Of a stretch of 53,197 nucleotides of DNA, positions 40,508 to 49,906 are shown piece after piece. Under the pieces are notes generated by a model. It was not told the DNA's origin and did not search any database. It saw nothing but the letters and a program-made list of their open reading frames with translations. Both the position numbers and the translations under genes were made by a program. The first letter of the stretch is position 1. Every line of letters begins with the position of its first letter. This DNA is from an uncultured Eggerthellaceae bacterium (GTDB taxonomy: Bacteria > Actinomycetota > Coriobacteriia > Coriobacteriales > Eggerthellaceae): positions 1-53,197 of the forward strand of contig CAJOIP010000008.1 of assembly GCA_905234785.1 (NCBI GenBank). The letters are read 5' to 3'.

Positions 40508-41263
40508 TTACAGTGCGGCCTTTATTGCTGCGACGAAAGCGTCGATTGCGCCGTCGTCAGCTGCATCCTTCACATCGAGCTTGCGCTCGGCGGCCTCGGG
40601 GGCCTTCACGTCGACCGTCGTCACGACGGCGGCTGCAACAGAGCCGGCCGCGGCGACGTCCATGGGCTTCTTGCCTGCCTGCAGGATGTCCTTCATGCCC
40701 GGGATGCGCGGCAGCGCCACGTCGGGAGAGACGGCCAGCACGCAGGGCGTGGGCACCTCGACGACCTCGACGACATCCTCGAGCTTGCGCTCGGCGGTGA
40801 TGGAGGCGCCGTTGGCCTCGATCTTCACCACGCCGTTCACGCTCGGCACGCCGAGGGCGTATGCGAGCTGAACATCGACCTGCTGCGCGTAGTTGTCGGC
40901 AGAACCGTCACCGCACACGACCACGTCGAAGCCAATGGCCTGAATCTTCTCGGCCAGGCATGCGGCCGTCGCATGGGCGTCGAGGTCGGCCGCAGCGTCG
41001 TCGGCGATCATGAACAGCTGGTCGGCGCCACGTGCCAGGATGTTCTTCTTGAGTTTCGAGTCGTCGATGGCGGAACCGCCGACGCTGACCACGCTGACCG
41101 TGGAATCGCCAGCTGCAGCGGCAAGCTGGGCCGCCGCCTCGATGGCGTTCAGGTCGTACGCGGAAATGGCCTGATGAGCCTTGGACATATCGAGCGCGCC
41201 ACCAGCGGTGACTTGAATGTCCTGATCATCGGGGACAACTTTTACGGCAACGACGATGTTCAT
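40508..41263 (-). CDS. fixA: Electron transfer flavoprotein beta subunit
   Basis: A 251-aa protein starting Met-Asn-Ile-Val-Val-Ala-Val-Lys-Val-Val-Pro-Asp, with Asp-Leu-Asn-Ala-Ile-Glu-Ala-Ala near residue 35 and a nucleotide-binding Cys-Gly-Asp-Gly-Ser-Ala-Asp near 115. In FixAB and other bifurcating ETFs this subunit can bind a second flavin. With FixC and FixX it could couple NADH oxidation to quinone and ferredoxin reduction; that activity is known for the family, not shown here. AAAGGGG precedes ATG 41263. Confidence 0.92.
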   Translation of the reverse strand: MNIVVAVKVVPDDQDIQVTAGGALDMSKAHQAISAYDLNAIEAAAQLAAAAGDSTVSVVSVGGSAIDDSKLKKNILARGADQLFMIADDAAADLDAHATAACLAEKIQAIGFDVVVCGDGSADNYAQQVDVQLAYALGVPSVNGVVKIEANGASITAERKLEDVVEVVEVPTPCVLAVSPDVALPRIPGMKDILQAGKKPMDVAAAGSVAAAVVTTVDVKAPEAAERKLDVKDAADDGAIDAFVAAIKAAL

Positions 41264-41362
41264 CTGAGCCCCTTTCACATTAGTCGTTGATATACCAATC
41301 CTTGACACGTTCCACACTACAGAAAGCGGGCTTAAAACTGACTAGACAGATTCTGCGTTTGC

Positions 41363-42157
41363 CTAGAACGAGCGATTTTCCTTGGCGAACAGGGCGGCGC
41401 CGTATGCGCCCACATACTGGGCGTCATCGCAGGTGGCGATGGGAAACCCGATCCTGCGCTCGAGGCGCTCGCGCAGCGCCGCGTTCAGCGCCACGCCTCC
41501 GGTCATGGCGACATCGGGGACGATTCCCGCGCGCTTCGCCAAGCCGTACGTGCGCTCGACGACCGACTCGTGAACGCCCGCCACGATGTTGGGAATGGAA
41601 ATGCCCGATGCAAGCTTGGAAATGACCTCGGATTCGGCGAACACCGTGCACGTCGACGATATCGGCGCGACCTCGGTCGATTCGCGGTCGAGGCCGGACA
41701 GGTCGGCAACCTTACAGCCGAACACGCCTGCCATGACGTCGAGGAAGCGGCCCGTACCAGCCGCGCACTTATCGTTCATCACGAAGCTGGCCAAGCTGCC
41801 GTCTTTGCCGAGGGATAGCACCTTCGCATCTTGCCCGCCGATGTCGATGACCGTGCGCACGCCCCCGAACAGCTCGGCGGCGCCCCTCGCATGGCACGAG
41901 AGCTCGGATTTCTGCAAATCGGTCCACGATTCCAGATGACGGCCATAGCCGGTTGCGCACGAGCATGCCGCGTCTTCGGCGGACGCAAGCCCGCCGACCT
42001 GCGCGACCGCCTCGTCAACGCATGCGCGGGGGCCTGCCGTGCCGGCGCCGGCGGCAAACAGCCCGCGGCCGACAATCGCGCCCCGCGCGTCGACTATCAC
42101 GCATTTCGAAGCCGTCGATCCGACGTCGATTCCCAGGAACAGGTCACGTGTCCACAT
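41363..42157 (-). CDS. hgdC: 2-Hydroxyacyl-CoA dehydratase activator ATPase (HgdC/FldI/HadI type)
   Basis: A 264-aa ASKHA-fold ATPase that feeds one high-energy electron to the dehydratase. Phosphate loops Gly-Ile-Asp-Val-Gly-Ser-Thr-Ala-Ser-Lys (9-18) and Asp-Ile-Gly-Gly-Gln-Asp (105-110) and the cluster ligands Cys131 (Asn-Asp-Lys-Cys-Ala-Ala-Gly-Thr-Gly) and Cys170 are all present; the [4Fe-4S] cluster bridges two subunits in this family. The start ATG 42157 follows the 27-bp palindrome directly, whose GAGGT is the only ribosome site. Ferredoxin is the usual donor. Confidence 0.93.
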   Translation of the reverse strand: MWTRDLFLGIDVGSTASKCVIVDARGAIVGRGLFAAGAGTAGPRACVDEAVAQVGGLASAEDAACSCATGYGRHLESWTDLQKSELSCHARGAAELFGGVRTVIDIGGQDAKVLSLGKDGSLASFVMNDKCAAGTGRFLDVMAGVFGCKVADLSGLDRESTEVAPISSTCTVFAESEVISKLASGISIPNIVAGVHESVVERTYGLAKRAGIVPDVAMTGGVALNAALRERLERRIGFPIATCDDAQYVGAYGAALFAKENRSF

Positions 42158-42184
42158 AATCAATTACCTCGGAGGAAATTGATT
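42158..42184. repeat. 27-bp palindrome, copy 3, spanning the hgdB-hgdC junction
   Basis: It fills the whole gap: its right end overlaps the hgdB stop codon by 2 bp and its left end touches the hgdC ATG. Its GAGGT would be the hgdC ribosome site, so folding as RNA would hide that site. Confidence 0.8.
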
Positions 42185-43310
42185 ACAGAATGTCCGCGAA
42201 CGTTTCGAGCTGCGTGCGGGCTTGCTCGTACGTTTCCGTGGACTGGTCGATTTCGATCTGCAAAAACGGGATGCCCGCTTCCTGGCACGCGGCCTTCACG
42301 AGCGGCGCGTCGAATTCCTCGGGATCGCAGAACTTGGCGAGCAGCAAGATGACGCCCTGGGCTTGCGATGCCTTCGCCACGTCGACGACGCTCTTCACGT
42401 GCAGCTTCTCGGGATCGTAGAGCAGCGAATCGCCTTCGAGCGCGCACCACGCATCGGCAAGCGCCTGCAGGGGCTGTTCGCCCTCGGGCACGTTCATGGC
42501 GAACGCGCGGCTTTCCTTGGCCAGGTCGTCGGCCACGACGGCATAGCCCATCTCGTCGAGCATCTCCGTGATGGCGGGGATGTCCTCGAAAATGCCGCTC
42601 AGCACCACGCGCTTGAAACCGTCGGCGCTGGCAGGCGTTGCTGCCAGCTCGGCGTTCAGCGCGCGCACCTTTTCCAGGTGCTCGGCTTTGTCCATGTAAT
42701 AGCCCGACGCGATGACGGCCAGGCGGCCCTTCACGCCAACCTCGGCAGGATGCGCGCCGGCCAGCTGCACGAACTCGCGCATGGCGGCGCGCCATTCGTT
42801 GTACAGCTGTATGGCGGCGCCCAGGTTCTCGTCGTCGATGATGCCGTGTGCGCACTCTTCGACCTCGTGGGCCACCTGCGCGTACGACTCCACGACATAC
42901 GCCCGCCCGAAATCCGCGGTACGGTTCTGCGGCTGCGACACGAAGATGAGCGGGATGTCATTGCCCACGCCCGCACGCCAGTTCTGCGAAGCGGCGCGCT
43001 GCGTGTCGCACAGCGCCGTGGTCATGTACCCGGACAGGCCGTCCAGTTTGCCGGTGAGCCCCATTTCCAGCGTCATCTGGCAGATGGAGCAGTAGAACGG
43101 CGGGAAGTACTTGCGCGCCTCGTTGGGCGTGCCCATGCAGCCCCACACGCCGAACGGCACGGCGCCGGCCGCGTACACGAGCTCCTCGGGCGCATAGTAC
43201 GGGCCTACGCCGATGACGCGCCTGCCTGCATCCAGGTGCTTTTGCAGCTGCGCGTGCGGGTTCGCGGCGACGTCTTCGAACGCCGCGAGCATGCTTTCGA
43301 TCGCAGTCAT
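42183..43310 (-). CDS. hgdB: 2-Hydroxyacyl-CoA dehydratase subunit, beta type
   Basis: A 375-aa iron-sulfur protein of the HgdB/FldC/HadC group. Pro-Phe-Gly-Val-Trp-Gly-Cys near residue 55, then Tyr-Cys-Ser-Ile-Cys near 75 and a late Lys-Phe-Cys-Asp-Pro-Glu near 330 provide candidate ligands for the [4Fe-4S] cluster. With the alpha subunit it removes water from a 2-hydroxyacyl-CoA by a ketyl-radical route. It starts 3 bp after the alpha-subunit stop. Confidence 0.9.
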   Translation of the reverse strand: MTAIESMLAAFEDVAANPHAQLQKHLDAGRRVIGVGPYYAPEELVYAAGAVPFGVWGCMGTPNEARKYFPPFYCSICQMTLEMGLTGKLDGLSGYMTTALCDTQRAASQNWRAGVGNDIPLIFVSQPQNRTADFGRAYVVESYAQVAHEVEECAHGIIDDENLGAAIQLYNEWRAAMREFVQLAGAHPAEVGVKGRLAVIASGYYMDKAEHLEKVRALNAELAATPASADGFKRVVLSGIFEDIPAITEMLDEMGYAVVADDLAKESRAFAMNVPEGEQPLQALADAWCALEGDSLLYDPEKLHVKSVVDVAKASQAQGVILLLAKFCDPEEFDAPLVKAACQEAGIPFLQIEIDQSTETYEQARTQLETFADIL

Positions 43311-43313
43311 CGC

Positions 43314-44531
43314 TTACGCCCCCTTCCTGGCGGAATCCATGATCTCGACGAGGCCCTCCACGCGGGTCTGGTATTGCGCCTCGCTGAAGTTGCGCGGATC
43401 GGCCTGATCGCCATCGAACAGCACCATGGGAACGTTCAGGTCGGCGGACACGCGGCGCGCCAACTCGGGCGAGAAACCCGACCACATCTTGCAGGAGCGG
43501 TTGATGTGCACCAGGCCGCCTTCGATCTTGCCGGCTGCGCCCACCTGCTTGCGCAACTCGACCGAACGCTCGAGGTTCACCGCGTTGGGAACGCTGCAAT
43601 ACGCCTCGACCATCTCGTCGAACGTGTTGTACGTGATGCCGAACGCCGGCCCGTACACCATGGCCGTCGTGTTCACGCCCGCTTCCTTCAGCGGGGTCAG
43701 CGTCGCGCGCAGGTACGGCCAGCACGCGATGCCCTCGAACATGATGCGGTGGTTCTCGGGCGCATGCCAGTTCGACTCGTTGTTCGCCACAAACGAACGG
43801 TAGTCGTCGATGAGCATGCGGAACGCCTCGACCGATTCCTCGCGCCCGCGCGCCACCGTTGCCACCGCCATGTGGTTGAACAGCTCGAAGCCGTTCACGG
43901 GCGACGGTTTGTAATTGGTGTACGACGCGGCCTCGAGCCATAGGCGCCCGCATTCGCTCGAGCGGCGGCAGACTTCCTGGAACTTCTCTTCGTCCCACGT
44001 CTTGCCGGTGATTTCCTCGAGCTGCTTAATGGCCGCGCGGAACTGCGCGCCCACGTACGCGATGCGCTTCCCGTCGATGTCGTAATCGTTGCTATAGGGC
44101 ACGTCGATCATGATGACCGGGATGCCCAGCTGCTTGCCCAGGTTCTCGTACCACTTCATCATGCAGTTGCAGATGTTGTTGCAGCACAGCACGAAGTCGG
44201 GAAGCGGCATGTCGCGCTCGCCTCCGGGGCATTTGCCCACATCGGCATACGCCAGGCTGATGCGCGCGTACGCGCACAGGTCGTTCGAGTAGCCCAGGTC
44301 GCCCTCGGCATGCTCGAGCAGCGGCAGGGCGCCGCGCTTGGCCGCGATCTGCGCCGCCTGGCTTTCGGGGTACACCACGGGAATGCCCAGCGTGGTGCAG
44401 ATCTCCTGCGGGAAGTTCGACGCGCTCCAGCCGATCATCTCGCCGCGGGCCTTGGCCTCGATGGCCTCCTCGTAGCACTTGTCGGGAATGGCCCGCAGCA
44501 CGTACTTCGCGCCGGTTTTCTCCTCTGCCAT
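43314..44531 (-). CDS. hgdA: 2-Hydroxyacyl-CoA dehydratase subunit, alpha type
   Basis: A 405-aa partner of the beta subunit. Ser-Ala-Ser-Asn-Phe-Pro-Gln-Glu near residue 37 and a Cys-rich stretch Leu-Cys-Cys-Asn-Asn-Ile-Cys-Asn-Cys near residue 115 fit the HgdA/FldB/HadB group. These enzymes act on (R)-2-hydroxyacyl-CoA esters such as lactoyl-, 2-hydroxyglutaryl-, 2-hydroxyisocaproyl- or phenyllactyl-CoA; sequence alone does not tell which. AAAAGGAGG gives a strong start. Confidence 0.9.
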   Translation of the reverse strand: MAEEKTGAKYVLRAIPDKCYEEAIEAKARGEMIGWSASNFPQEICTTLGIPVVYPESQAAQIAAKRGALPLLEHAEGDLGYSNDLCAYARISLAYADVGKCPGGERDMPLPDFVLCCNNICNCMMKWYENLGKQLGIPVIMIDVPYSNDYDIDGKRIAYVGAQFRAAIKQLEEITGKTWDEEKFQEVCRRSSECGRLWLEAASYTNYKPSPVNGFELFNHMAVATVARGREESVEAFRMLIDDYRSFVANNESNWHAPENHRIMFEGIACWPYLRATLTPLKEAGVNTTAMVYGPAFGITYNTFDEMVEAYCSVPNAVNLERSVELRKQVGAAGKIEGGLVHINRSCKMWSGFSPELARRVSADLNVPMVLFDGDQADPRNFSEAQYQTRVEGLVEIMDSARKGA

Positions 44532-44655
44532 TCTGTCGCCTCCTTTTCAACCGTCCGCTTCGGCCAGGGGGCTACGCTCGACGCGTCGTCGTCGCGAGCC
44601 AAGGTCTCGCTCCTCCTTTGGCTTGACCTCGCTTCGCCCCCTTGCCTTCGCTACG

Positions 44656-45897
44656 TTATTCCTTCCAGACGCCCACGATGCCGTCGGCAATGAGCTGCGC
44701 GATCTCGTCGGGCGCGTAACCCAGCCCCGCCAAGATTCCCTCGGTATGCTCGCCCAAAAGCGGGGCCTTCTCGTAAGGCGGAAGCGGCGTTTCCTCGAAC
44801 ATGATGGGCGTGCGCACGAGGGCCTTGGGCCCGCGCGGGTAGTCCATCTCGTAGAACACGTCGTTGGCCCACGCCTGCTCGTCTGCCACGACTTCCTCGT
44901 AGGTCTGGCACACGGCGAACGGGATGTCGAGCTCGGTCAGGATGGGCACCCACTCTTCGAGCGTCTTGCGCTGGAAGCCCTCCTGGATAATGTCGTAGGC
45001 CTCGCCCACGCGCCCCGTCTTGAGCATTTCCACCTGGTTGCCGAGAACCGGGTCGTCGAGCAGGTCCTCTCGGTCGATCGCCTTCATGATGAGCGGGTAG
45101 TAAATGCCGAAGTTCGGCCCCATGACCTGCAGGAAGCGGTCGTCTTTCGTCTTCACGGCCGGCTGGTAGGGCAGCTGGTTGTCGCGACGGTCGAACGGGT
45201 AGCTGACGCCGCCGAACTCGTTGCCGTACTGGCAGCCCTGAATCTGGAACGCCTGCACCCAGATGGCGGTGTGCAGCAGGTTCGTGGTCACCTTCTCGCC
45301 CTGGCCGCACGTTTTCGCGCGGAACAGCGCCGCCAAGATGCCGACGGTCAGCGACAGCGCCGCCTGGTGGTCGCCGAGCGCGGGAATCAGGTTCGAGGGC
45401 ACCGTGCCTTTCTGGTACAGCGACCCGGACCAGCCGCTGCGCGCGAAGAACGCCGTGTAGTCGAAGCCGGGCAGGTCCTTGTCAGGACCCTTCTCGCCGT
45501 AGCCGGTGAGGCTTGCGTACACGAGCTTCGGGAAGCGCTCCTTCAAATCCTCGTAGGCGAGGTTCTTGCGCGCGAGCGCCTGCGGGCGCCAGTTGGTGAT
45601 GAACACGTCGGCCTCGTCGAGCAGCTTGAAGAGTATCTCGACGCCCGCTTCGGTGCGCAAATCGACGACGATGCCCTTCTTGCCCGCGTTTTCCAAGTCG
45701 AAGTTCGTGTCTTCGTGCGGGTCGGTCGGACGGCCCTCGTTCGGCGCCGTGAAACGCAGGTTATCGCCCTTCGCGGACTCGATTTTCACGACCTCGGCGC
45801 CCAAGTCGGCCAGGATGCGCCCGATCGCCGGCGCCGCGATGAACGTCGCCATCTCGACGACCTTCACGCCCTCGAGGGGCCTTTTCAACTCGCTCAT
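44656..45897 (-). CDS. Family III CoA-transferase (CaiB/BaiF type)
   Basis: A 413-aa protein. The catalytic Asp is Asp146 in Pro-Gly-Phe-Asp-Tyr-Thr-Ala-Phe. Its placement beside the dehydratase genes parallels FldA and HadA, which move CoA from the product enoyl-CoA to the incoming 2-hydroxy acid; in the carnitine operon CaiB does the same. ATG 45897 is preferred for GGAG spacing, with ATG 45903 as alternative. A 124-bp gap separates it from the alpha dehydratase gene. Confidence 0.9.
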   Translation of the reverse strand: MSELKRPLEGVKVVEMATFIAAPAIGRILADLGAEVVKIESAKGDNLRFTAPNEGRPTDPHEDTNFDLENAGKKGIVVDLRTEAGVEILFKLLDEADVFITNWRPQALARKNLAYEDLKERFPKLVYASLTGYGEKGPDKDLPGFDYTAFFARSGWSGSLYQKGTVPSNLIPALGDHQAALSLTVGILAALFRAKTCGQGEKVTTNLLHTAIWVQAFQIQGCQYGNEFGGVSYPFDRRDNQLPYQPAVKTKDDRFLQVMGPNFGIYYPLIMKAIDREDLLDDPVLGNQVEMLKTGRVGEAYDIIQEGFQRKTLEEWVPILTELDIPFAVCQTYEEVVADEQAWANDVFYEMDYPRGPKALVRTPIMFEETPLPPYEKAPLLGEHTEGILAGLGYAPDEIAQLIADGIVGVWKE

Positions 45898-45927
45898 TCC
45901 CATTCACTCCTTCTTTCCATGGGGCAA

Positions 45928-45950
45928 GCAATGGGGAGTATCCCCATTGC
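45928..45950. repeat. ATACT-loop hairpin repeat, copy 3
   Basis: On the minus strand it reads GCAATGGGG, ATACT, CCCCATTGC, a perfect 9-bp stem. It fills most of the gap between the acyl-CoA dehydrogenase stop and the CoA-transferase start. Confidence 0.6.
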
Positions 45951-45952
45951 TT

Positions 45953-47110
45953 CTACCAACGACGAATCCCCGCTTTGCGCGTAATCGATTTCGCGACGAT
46001 GCCGGCCATGACCTCGTCGGTTCCCCAGGCGATCTGGTTGCCGCGGCAGTCTTGCCAAATGCGCGAGACACGCGTCTGGTCGGTATAGCCGATGCCGCCG
46101 AAGACCTGCAAGGCTTCCGATGCCACCTCGGTCGCCAACGCGGGAACGTAGCGCTTGGCCAGCGCCGAGTTCAGGTTGAAGTCGTTCGGGTCGCCGTCTG
46201 CCGCCCGCACCGCATCGAACGTGAGCGCCATGATGCTGCGCACCTTGGCCTCCATGTCGGCGAGCTTCTCCTGAATCTGCGGCAGGCTGACGAGCGAGCG
46301 CCCCTTCACCGTATGCTCGGCGGCGTGCACGGTGGCGTCGTCGAGCGCCGCGAGCGCCAGGCCCACGCTCGACGCGCACGTCAGCACGCGGCCGAACCCG
46401 AATTGCCGACGCAGCATGCTGTTCAGCTTGCCGTCGGTCTGGATGCGCCATTCGGGGTCGAGCGGCACATGATCGAACGTGAGCGCCGCTGAAGCCAGCA
46501 TGTCCTGCCCTATCGTGTTCACCGGGCGCGTCGACACGCCGATGCTGCCGATGGGCACGAGCCACAACGACATGCCGCCGTCGAGCTGGCCGTGCACCGG
46601 GTCGCGCGCCAGCACGAGCGTGTTGCCTGCGAATTCGCCGCTGCTGACGAACGTCTTCTCACCGTCGAGAAACACCCCGTCGGCGTCGGCGGTCACCTGC
46701 GTGCGCACGGCTTGCGTGTCGGAACCCGCGTTCGGCTCGGTGAACGCCTGCGAGAACAGGACGCGCCCCGACTGCGAATACAGGCTCTCGACGATCTCGT
46801 CTTGCGACACCTTCTGCATGGCGGACAGCAGGGCCAGCGCCGTCATGTCCGATTGAAACGGCAGCGAGGCGCCCGCGCGGCGAACCATGGCCATGACGAG
46901 CGTGACCCGGTCGACGTAGGGGCAGTCCTTGCCGCCCACGCTGATGGGCAGCGCGTACTGGCCGAGCTCGCTTTCGTAGAACGCGTTGTACACGTGCGAC
47001 GGCATGCCCCGCGACACGCACCATTGCCGCACGGCGGATTCAGTGAAGTACTCGTCGCAGAACTCGTCAACGATCTGGATGACGTGTTGTTGGCCGTCGG
47101 TGAGAATCAT
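45953..47110 (-). CDS. Acyl-CoA dehydrogenase family protein lacking a canonical catalytic base
   Basis: A 385-aa flavoprotein. The substrate/FAD segment Phe-Thr-Glu-Pro-Asn-Ala-Gly-Ser-Asp is at 123-131 and Gly-Gly-Ile-Gly-Tyr near 345. Both known Glu base positions are changed: the MCAD-type site reads Ala-Trp-Gly-Thr-Asp and the IVD/LCAD-type site reads Phe-Gly-Phe-Gly240-Arg. As the only acyl-CoA dehydrogenase of the cluster it is the candidate enoyl-CoA reductase working with FixAB, like AcdB or CaiA. GAGGAG precedes ATG 47110. Confidence 0.88.
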   Translation of the reverse strand: MILTDGQQHVIQIVDEFCDEYFTESAVRQWCVSRGMPSHVYNAFYESELGQYALPISVGGKDCPYVDRVTLVMAMVRRAGASLPFQSDMTALALLSAMQKVSQDEIVESLYSQSGRVLFSQAFTEPNAGSDTQAVRTQVTADADGVFLDGEKTFVSSGEFAGNTLVLARDPVHGQLDGGMSLWLVPIGSIGVSTRPVNTIGQDMLASAALTFDHVPLDPEWRIQTDGKLNSMLRRQFGFGRVLTCASSVGLALAALDDATVHAAEHTVKGRSLVSLPQIQEKLADMEAKVRSIMALTFDAVRAADGDPNDFNLNSALAKRYVPALATEVASEALQVFGGIGYTDQTRVSRIWQDCRGNQIAWGTDEVMAGIVAKSITRKAGIRRW

Positions 47111-47132
47111 GGCACACTCCTCGCGCACGCGC

Positions 47133-48737
<1,605 letters not shown>

Positions 48738-48843
48738 GAGGTGCAATCACCCTGCTTCTTCCCGCGCAATGCGCATATGTCCGTGACGATACTTCCATTG
48801 TGCGAATCATCGAACCCTGGATGAACAGACATAATCGAAATGT

Positions 48844-48859
48844 GTCTAGTACAATAGAC
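48844..48859. promoter_or_regulatory. Putative TetR operator over a -10 box
   Basis: GTCTA-GTACAA-TAGAC is an inverted repeat that contains TACAAT, a likely -10 box for the TetR gene. A second imperfect repeat, AGACA...TGTGTCT, overlaps just upstream at about 48827-48847. Confidence 0.45.
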
Positions 48860-48884
48860 CCGCACGGGAACAGGCACGTCGTAG

Positions 48885-48911
48885 AATCAATCTCCTCCGA
48901 GGTAATTGATT
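48885..48911. repeat. 27-bp palindrome, copy 4
   Basis: Arms AATCAATCTCCTC and GAGGTAATTGATT; it lies in the leader of the TetR gene, 18 nt before its ATG. Confidence 0.8.
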
Positions 48912-48929
48912 ATTCGAGACACGGAAAAG

Positions 48930-49595
48930 ATGGCGACAGCACCGGCAAAACAAGCGATCGTAGATGCGTTTCTGGCGGCCATCGAGGCCGAGCCGCTGCG
49001 CAGCGTGCAGGTGTCGAAGCTCATCAAAGAGCTCGGCATAAACCGCAACACGTTCTACTACCATTTCCCCAGCAAGTACGACGTCGCGCTGTACGTGTTC
49101 CGCACCGACCTCGCGCAGTTCCTGGCCGAAGCGTTCCCCGAGTACGAGCTGCTGAGCGCGCCCATAACATCCGAACTGGGAGCGCAGGAGCTGCCCTACT
49201 ACGTGCATCGGGAAATCGGCGCCCGCACGCTCGACTTCGGCGACTTCTTCAAGACGCTCGTCCGCTGCGTGATGACGCGCCCGACATTCTACGGAAGGCT
49301 GTTCGACCGCGCGGAGCCCGAATTCCGCACGCTCGTCGAGGCTCTGTACCGGCCAGCCGTGGTGAAAGACCTGGAATTCGTGCTCGGCGGACGCTACCTG
49401 CCGCCAAGCACGTTCGAATTCTTCGCGAACAAGTACACGGCCCTCGTCTACGAAACGGCCGAGTACTACCTGAAGCACAGCCGCGATGCCGAGGCCATGC
49501 TCGACGATGCCGTGAACCCGTTCTGGAACATGCCCTACGAAGCGCTCGTCTACGAGCTGCAGCTGCATAGCGTCAAACGCCCCAGGAAGATGTAA
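48930..49595 (+). CDS. TetR/AcrR-family regulator
   Basis: A 221-aa DNA-binding protein. The helix-turn-helix is at residues ~28-52 (Val-Ser-Lys-Leu-Ile-Lys-Glu-Leu-Gly-Ile-Asn-Arg-Asn-Thr-Phe-Tyr-Tyr-His-Phe). The remaining ~165 residues should form the ligand-binding domain. It is divergent from the CoA ligase gene, so it is the natural local regulator of the ten-gene cluster, perhaps sensing a CoA ester or the free acid. ATG 48930 is chosen; an in-frame TTG at 48906 inside the palindrome is possible but too close to GAGG. Confidence 0.9.
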   Translation: MATAPAKQAIVDAFLAAIEAEPLRSVQVSKLIKELGINRNTFYYHFPSKYDVALYVFRTDLAQFLAEAFPEYELLSAPITSELGAQELPYYVHREIGARTLDFGDFFKTLVRCVMTRPTFYGRLFDRAEPEFRTLVEALYRPAVVKDLEFVLGGRYLPPSTFEFFANKYTALVYETAEYYLKHSRDAEAMLDDAVNPFWNMPYEALVYELQLHSVKRPRKM

Positions 49596-49666
49596 ACTCC
49601 CTTCAGACGCAAGCCCTTGCCGGACATATCGATGAAAAGCACGTTAATCTACGTCGAAGGTAGTTT

Positions 49667-49693
49667 AATCAATTTCCTCCGAGGTAATTGATT
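49667..49693. repeat. 27-bp palindrome, copy 5
   Basis: Same sequence as copy 1. It lies 71 bp after the TetR stop and ahead of the convergent UroD terminator. Confidence 0.8.
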
Positions 49694-49709
49694 ACTCGAT
49701 TTACAAAGC

Positions 49710-49737
49710 GAGCCGCCTGGCGCAGACCAGGCGGCTC
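49710..49737. terminator. Strong terminator between TetR and UroD-like genes
   Basis: Perfect 11-bp arms GAGCCGCCTGG and CCAGGCGGCTC with a 6-nt loop, serving the convergent genes on both sides. Confidence 0.8.
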
Positions 49738-49906
49738 ATACGCTAGGAACATGTTGGGAGGGATTGGTTCTTGTTCCTAGACGCTCTTACAGGTTGTGCT
49801 CTGCCCAATAAATCTTGGAGTATTTTTCGATCTCCTCCTGCGTGGTGTCGTACACGCCCGGGAACGAGGAGATGGGCAGGCCCTGGGACAGGTTCGGGAT
49901 GAAGTA
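49725..49906. repeat. Right copy of the duplicated UroD 3' end and flank
   Basis: The reverse complement matches 5867-6047: the last ~39 codons of the UroD-like gene with few changes, and the first 65 bp from its stop codon without change. Confidence 0.75.
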
